DNA from: Candidatus Firestoneibacteriota bacterium
GTDB lineage: Bacteria; Oederibacteriota; Muellerivitia; Muellerivitales; Muellerivitaceae
Direction of reading: 5' to 3'
Length of the DNA stretch: 64,000 nucleotides
Assembly (NCBI GenBank): GCA_013286205.1
Contig: JABDGD010000002.1
Span: forward strand, 38,944-102,943
In this document: in pieces, positions 59,664 to 64,000 of the stretch
Layout: every line of letters starts with the position of its first letter
How positions within the stretch are numbered: position 1 is the first letter of the stretch
Program-made: the position numbers and the translations under genes
Notes under the pieces: model-generated
Seen by the model: only the letters and a program-made list of their open reading frames with translations
What the model was told of the DNA's origin: nothing
Database searches by the model: none

Positions 59664-61016
59664 TTATTTTTTACGCTTGGTTTTTGGTTTAGCTTTTTTG
59701 ACCGTTTTAACCGGCTTCTTCGCTTTAGTTTTCTGAACTCTCTCTTTAACCGCGGTGCCCGCGCCCAAAGATGTCAGCCAACCATTCGCCATTTCTTCCA
59801 GATCCGCGCCTTTGGCCCAGCGGAAACCTTTATCCACTTCGCTCGGCGTAAAGTCGGTCTGTAATTCTTTAGCTAACGACACCATGCGGTCTTTGGTTTG
59901 CTGCCGGCAAGTTGGATGGGACAAGGCCACCATTAAAAGGCTGATCGCCTTCTTATCTTCGCCCTGGCCTTTGAGCAATTGGGCCACGCTGGTCAGCAAA
60001 TCCACCAACAGCGGGTTGGATTGGCCCGCCAGCATCAACTGAACGCCATTTTTTAAATAGTTTTGGGCGTCTTTATATTTCCCTTGAAGGCAGCCAATTT
60101 CTCCCAGGTGGGTCAACACCGCCACCTGACCCAGCACATCATGTAAATGCTCGAAAATTTGAAGAGCTTTATTAAATTCATCCTTGGCTTCGTTTACGTC
60201 TTTTCGATAAAGATAAACCACCGCCATGTGGTACCGGTGCCAGGCCATGCCCTGCGGGTCAGTTCCCTCGGCGCCCGCCATAATGTGCGCCTGGTTATAA
60301 AGTCTTTCCGCTTCCACATCTTGTTTCATCGCCAGCTTGATGTTGCCCATCAGGTCCAGCGTCCAGGCCTGTCCGCGAAGATCATTATTGGAATGATAAA
60401 GTTCCAAGGCGCTTTCATAATTTTTCCACGCGTCGCCGTAGTTGCCCACCGCCCAGCCGACTGAGCCTAACAAGTTTTTGTTCCAGGCCAAAGCCCGGGG
60501 ATCATTCATTTTTTCAATCAGCTCGATGCTCTTGCCGTACATTTGAGTGGCGGTTTTAAAGTCGCCCATAATTTGGGCGGCGTTGCCGATATTGGTATAG
60601 GACCAGGCTTGGCCTTTTTCCTCGCCAATACGGGCATAAGCATCCCAGCCTCTTCGGTAAAAAAGATTGGCGTCTTCCATCAAACCCTGGGCATAGGCGA
60701 TGTCCCCCAGCAAGTTGTTGATGTAACCCAAAGCGGCGTAATCAGACAGTTCATCCGCCATCTCTAAACTTTCAGTGACATAGCGGCGGGCTTCTTTAAA
60801 TTCTTTGAGGCGGATAAGGATGTGGCCCAGGCTGGCCAGCGCCCAGGTCGTGGCGTTTTGATCCTTCACCACGCGGGCTTCTTTAAGTTGTTTTTGGTAA
60901 TAAGTTTTGGCGGCCTCTAAATCCACAGGCGTACCGGTCGCGATTCCTAAACCGCTCCAGGCAAACTCAAGTTGTTTAACGGCCGTGGCTGGATTAAGCA
61001 AAAAAGCCTCTTTCAA
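59664..61016 (-). CDS. Tetratricopeptide-repeat protein with Lys-rich C-terminus
   Basis: Repeats such as GQAWSYTNIGNAAQIMGDFKTATQMYGKSIELIEK; KTKAKKPVKTVKKAKPKTKRKK tail. Confidence 0.88.
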   Translation of the reverse strand: MKEAFLLNPATAVKQLEFAWSGLGIATGTPVDLEAAKTYYQKQLKEARVVKDQNATTWALASLGHILIRLKEFKEARRYVTESLEMADELSDYAALGYINNLLGDIAYAQGLMEDANLFYRRGWDAYARIGEEKGQAWSYTNIGNAAQIMGDFKTATQMYGKSIELIEKMNDPRALAWNKNLLGSVGWAVGNYGDAWKNYESALELYHSNNDLRGQAWTLDLMGNIKLAMKQDVEAERLYNQAHIMAGAEGTDPQGMAWHRYHMAVVYLYRKDVNEAKDEFNKALQIFEHLHDVLGQVAVLTHLGEIGCLQGKYKDAQNYLKNGVQLMLAGQSNPLLVDLLTSVAQLLKGQGEDKKAISLLMVALSHPTCRQQTKDRMVSLAKELQTDFTPSEVDKGFRWAKGADLEEMANGWLTSLGAGTAVKERVQKTKAKKPVKTVKKAKPKTKRKK

Positions 61017-61156
61017 AATCCTTTAACTTCACTCTCGATTATAACAACCTCACCAGATAGTCTTGAACTCTAATATCCACCAAACTATCTGAAAATCTAC
61101 CTGCAGGCCTTAAATTCACGGTTAACATTTGAGAGCAATTCAAGGACAATACGGCC

Positions 61157-62656
61157 ATGCCCAACCGTAAAACATTTTTGATTCTTTTGTTGTCGGCCTT
61201 TTTGTTCCGTTTAGCCTTTGGGCTTTTGCGGTCTCAGATATGGGAAATCGACCAATTTCAAACGTATTTAATTGGGCTGAAGTGCTTTACCACCCACAGC
61301 TGGCCTTTCTTCGGTCCTGATGTGAACGGGCTGGAAAACAAAGCCTTTCAAAGCCAGATCCCCGGCGCCATGGAAGGGCTGCTCATTGGTTTGCCCTTTT
61401 TCATCCTGCCCATCCCCGAAGCACCCTTTATCTTGCTCAATATTCTCTCCGTCATCGGGGTCGCCCTGCTGACCTGGTACATCGTCAAACGCATCCCCTC
61501 TATTTCATATATATGGCTCTTTGTCTGGATCAGCATCGTGCCCTGGAGCATTCACGAATCCACCACCATCATTAACCCCGCTTTCACCTTTTTGCCCGCC
61601 ATCCTCTTTTTTATCGGCTTCATGGAAAGCCTGCCGTTATTTTCGCTGAACTTGATCAGACCCTTTTGGGCTAACGCCGCCATGGGATTTTCGCTTTGCT
61701 GGATTATGCAGTTTCATTTCTCATACGTTTATTTGATTCCCCTCGCCCTTGTTTCGCTGACGGTTCAACTGATTCAAGCCAAACGGCCGATGGCCTTGGT
61801 TTATTTTGTATTGGGATGTCTGCCGACTTTCGCTTTCATCATTCCCACTTACATTCAATACGGCTTGGCCCGCAACAATGTGTCCTCGGGCTTTGTGGTT
61901 CCCTTTAACTGGGTTAATGTGCGGGAACTCTGGACTCTGCTGGCCCGCTTTTTATCCCTGGTCTGTTTTGAACTGCCGCGCTTTTTGGGCATCGACACCA
62001 AGTCCCGCATCGGATTTTTGACAGAGCATTACTGGCTGTTCATCCCCGGCGCGATTCTTTGGATTGTGGGATTGGTTCAGCCCTTCGTGCTTTTAATCAT
62101 TTGGTGCCGTCAGTTATTTAAGAACTTGAACTGGCTGGCCCCGATAGTTTTTATCGCGCTCTTTACCATTTTGGGTTTCGACGGCATGGACCAAGTGTTT
62201 CATCCCTGGAATGCCGATCCGGGCCGGGTGCTTCACGCTCTGTGGGTTTCGTTATTAGCTGCGGCCTTAGCGCATCTGCTTACCTATGGCCTCACCCGTT
62301 TTCCCCAAACCGCCGCCGGACCGCGCTGGAAAGAATTGAACTGGCTCATGGCGGCTATCTTCGTGATGATCTATGTCAGCTTTTGGTTCACCAGCAAACT
62401 ACCCCTGTCCCACATTTACTTTATTTTCTTCCCGCTTTTAATGACCTATTCCTGCTATGCCTGGCTGCAGTTTCCGAAAAGCTGGAAACTCTGGGCGAAA
62501 GTTTTCATCGTTCTGGGAGTGGTCTTTCAATTCGGCTATGCTATAACCGTCGCGCCGAGAGATTCGATTTACACCAAACGGGATGTCATTACCAAAGCCA
62601 TTCAAGATAAAGACTATCGTGTTTTTGGTGAACGCCGCGAAGGCAGTCTTTACTAA
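61157..62656 (+). CDS. GT-C type (GT39/ArnT-like) membrane glycosyltransferase, copy 1
   Basis: Polytopic; FLFRLAFGLLRSQIWEIDQFQTYLIGLKCFTTHSWPFFGPDV; tandem homologue downstream. Confidence 0.65.
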   Translation: MPNRKTFLILLLSAFLFRLAFGLLRSQIWEIDQFQTYLIGLKCFTTHSWPFFGPDVNGLENKAFQSQIPGAMEGLLIGLPFFILPIPEAPFILLNILSVIGVALLTWYIVKRIPSISYIWLFVWISIVPWSIHESTTIINPAFTFLPAILFFIGFMESLPLFSLNLIRPFWANAAMGFSLCWIMQFHFSYVYLIPLALVSLTVQLIQAKRPMALVYFVLGCLPTFAFIIPTYIQYGLARNNVSSGFVVPFNWVNVRELWTLLARFLSLVCFELPRFLGIDTKSRIGFLTEHYWLFIPGAILWIVGLVQPFVLLIIWCRQLFKNLNWLAPIVFIALFTILGFDGMDQVFHPWNADPGRVLHALWVSLLAAALAHLLTYGLTRFPQTAAGPRWKELNWLMAAIFVMIYVSFWFTSKLPLSHIYFIFFPLLMTYSCYAWLQFPKSWKLWAKVFIVLGVVFQFGYAITVAPRDSIYTKRDVITKAIQDKDYRVFGERREGSLY

Positions 62657-62673
62657 CTAAACCAGGTGCACCT

Positions 62674-63984
62674 TTGTCCGACAGAAACAAATTCATTCTT
62701 CTTTTTATCGTCCTGGTCATCTTCCGAACCATCTTTGGTTTCTCCCAGCCCTTTTTTAGCCCGGATGAAACCCAAACCTATCTCATTGGCCTGAAGGCTT
62801 ATACCGACCACATCTGGCCTTTTTACGGTCCGGATTTAATCGTGACCGAAACCGGTTTTTACACCCAAATCCCCGGCGCACTGGAAGGCCTTTTAGTCGG
62901 CGGCCCCTTTTATGTTTTGCCTATCCCTGAAGCGCCTTTCATTCTTTTAAATCTGATGTCCACTTCGGTCATTGCTTTGCTGGCCTTTTATATTTCCAAA
63001 AGAGTGAAAGAAATTCCTTTCCTCTTCATCTTTGCCTGGATCGCTATCCTGCCCTGGAACCTGCATGAGTCCGCCAACATCATTAACCCTTCCTGGCTTT
63101 TGTTTGGCAGCGTGTTCTTTTTCATCGGCTTCTTAGAAGCCATTCCCGAAACTTCTTTAAAAATGCTGACGCCCTTTTACGCCTTCGCCTGCATGGGCTT
63201 TGGGCTCTTTTGGAATATGCAGTTCCATTATTCCTGGGTACTCTTGCCGCCCTTTATCGCCACGGCCTTCGCCTGGCGCTTATGGCGCAAGACCCTTCGC
63301 CCTCTTCCGGAAATCGGCGGGTTATTCGTGGGTTCTCTAATTTCAGCCGCCTTCCTGATTCCCACTCTGGTGGTCTTTGGATTCAATCAGGCTTCTTCCG
63401 GCATGGGCCTGGCCGTTCACTTCAATTTCGACAACTTCAAAGCCTTCTTCACCGTCTTGGCTCGGTTCTTCTCGCTGGTTTCTTACGAACTGCCCCGCTT
63501 TTTAGGTACCGGCACCCACGAGCGCTGGGAGACTGTCATCCATTTCCCACTCATGTTCCCGCCCGCTCTCTTTCTTTTCGTGGTCGGTATCGCTCAGGCT
63601 ATTCTTCTCTTCGTCATGATTTTTTTCAAAGACCGCAAACATAAAGACTGGTTAGCCATTCATATCATTACAGGCATCAGCCTGTTATTGGTTTGGGCCA
63701 GCTTTTGGTTCACGTCGAAACCCCCGCAAGCCCACATGTATTACATTCTTCTGCCGCTCATCTCGGTTTACTCTTTTTATATTTATGGCCGGTTGGCCGT
63801 GGATAAACGCTGGAGAATTTTCGGCGTCATTTGTTTGGTCGCCAGCTTTTGGTTTGAGGGCACCTTTATGATTCAGCAGATGCCCGTTTCTTCCCTCTAC
63901 ACCAACGGGGGCTGGGAGCCTTTTCGGTTTCCAATACTTCGCCGTTTTTGTCCGCGGCCACATAACCCGCCATGGGCACGGTGA
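62674..63984 (+). CDS. GT-C type membrane glycosyltransferase, copy 2 (3' end apparently replaced after about 63901)
   Basis: FGFSQPFFSPDETQTYLIGLKAYTDHIWPFYGPDL; parallels copy 1 until SSLYTN, then unrelated GGWEPFRFPILRRFCPRPHNPPWAR. Confidence 0.65.
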   Translation: MSDRNKFILLFIVLVIFRTIFGFSQPFFSPDETQTYLIGLKAYTDHIWPFYGPDLIVTETGFYTQIPGALEGLLVGGPFYVLPIPEAPFILLNLMSTSVIALLAFYISKRVKEIPFLFIFAWIAILPWNLHESANIINPSWLLFGSVFFFIGFLEAIPETSLKMLTPFYAFACMGFGLFWNMQFHYSWVLLPPFIATAFAWRLWRKTLRPLPEIGGLFVGSLISAAFLIPTLVVFGFNQASSGMGLAVHFNFDNFKAFFTVLARFFSLVSYELPRFLGTGTHERWETVIHFPLMFPPALFLFVVGIAQAILLFVMIFFKDRKHKDWLAIHIITGISLLLVWASFWFTSKPPQAHMYYILLPLISVYSFYIYGRLAVDKRWRIFGVICLVASFWFEGTFMIQQMPVSSLYTNGGWEPFRFPILRRFCPRPHNPPWAR

Positions 63985-64000
63985 TGAGTGATTCCATTCC
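63902..64000 (-). pseudogene. Fragment resembling glycoside hydrolase family 44 (truncated; upstream part lies beyond window)
   Basis: Minus frame from 64000 reads GMESLITVPMAGYVAADKNGEVLETEKAPSPRW, then CRGKKRASAES*. Confidence 0.4.

Noticed and set aside
63685-63963. 92-aa minus ORF at the right edge
   Set aside because: Different frame from the GH44-like peptide and mostly antisense to the glycosyltransferase.

Overview
Bacterial chromosomal window, densely coding, with an uncultured-lineage flavour; phylum cannot be assigned from sequence alone. From left to right: the N-terminal ~1060 codons of mfd (minus strand, cut by the window start); a redox/signalling cluster (rex, response regulator, histidine kinase, cutA, AAA ATPase, adenylate cyclase); phosphohexomutase; recQ behind a perfect 29-bp inverted repeat; a nucleotidyltransferase/degenerate-PMM fusion; an Mrp-DUF971 (HCF101-like) fusion; an SGNH / mini-TM / MBOAT / NHL-SGNH cluster that looks like surface-glycan O-acylation; dsbD, a LacI regulator and a polysaccharide deacetylase; an amt-PII operon with a sigma54-like promoter and an atypical PII T-loop; a run of housekeeping and hypothetical genes (htpX, esterase, HEAT, LemA, TPM, PEBP); a heme A / copper assembly cluster (DUF420, Sco, ABC transporter, ctaB, ctaA) next to a bc-type complex with split cytochrome b, Rieske protein and an octaheme c subunit; two paralogous exported proteins with roughly 240-310 residue Thr-rich mucin-like linkers; a membrane spermidine-synthase-like protein coupled to an exported PCMT; and two tandem GT-C type membrane glycosyltransferases. 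The second of these appears to be truncated at a junction with an antisense GH44-like fragment at the right edge. No rRNA, tRNA, CRISPR array or transposase was recognised. The best candidates for an undescribed system are the Thr-rich exported pair with nearby GT-C enzymes, the O-acylation cluster, the octaheme bc complex, and the membrane/exported SAM-fold pair. All names come from motif recognition by eye; no database search was run.
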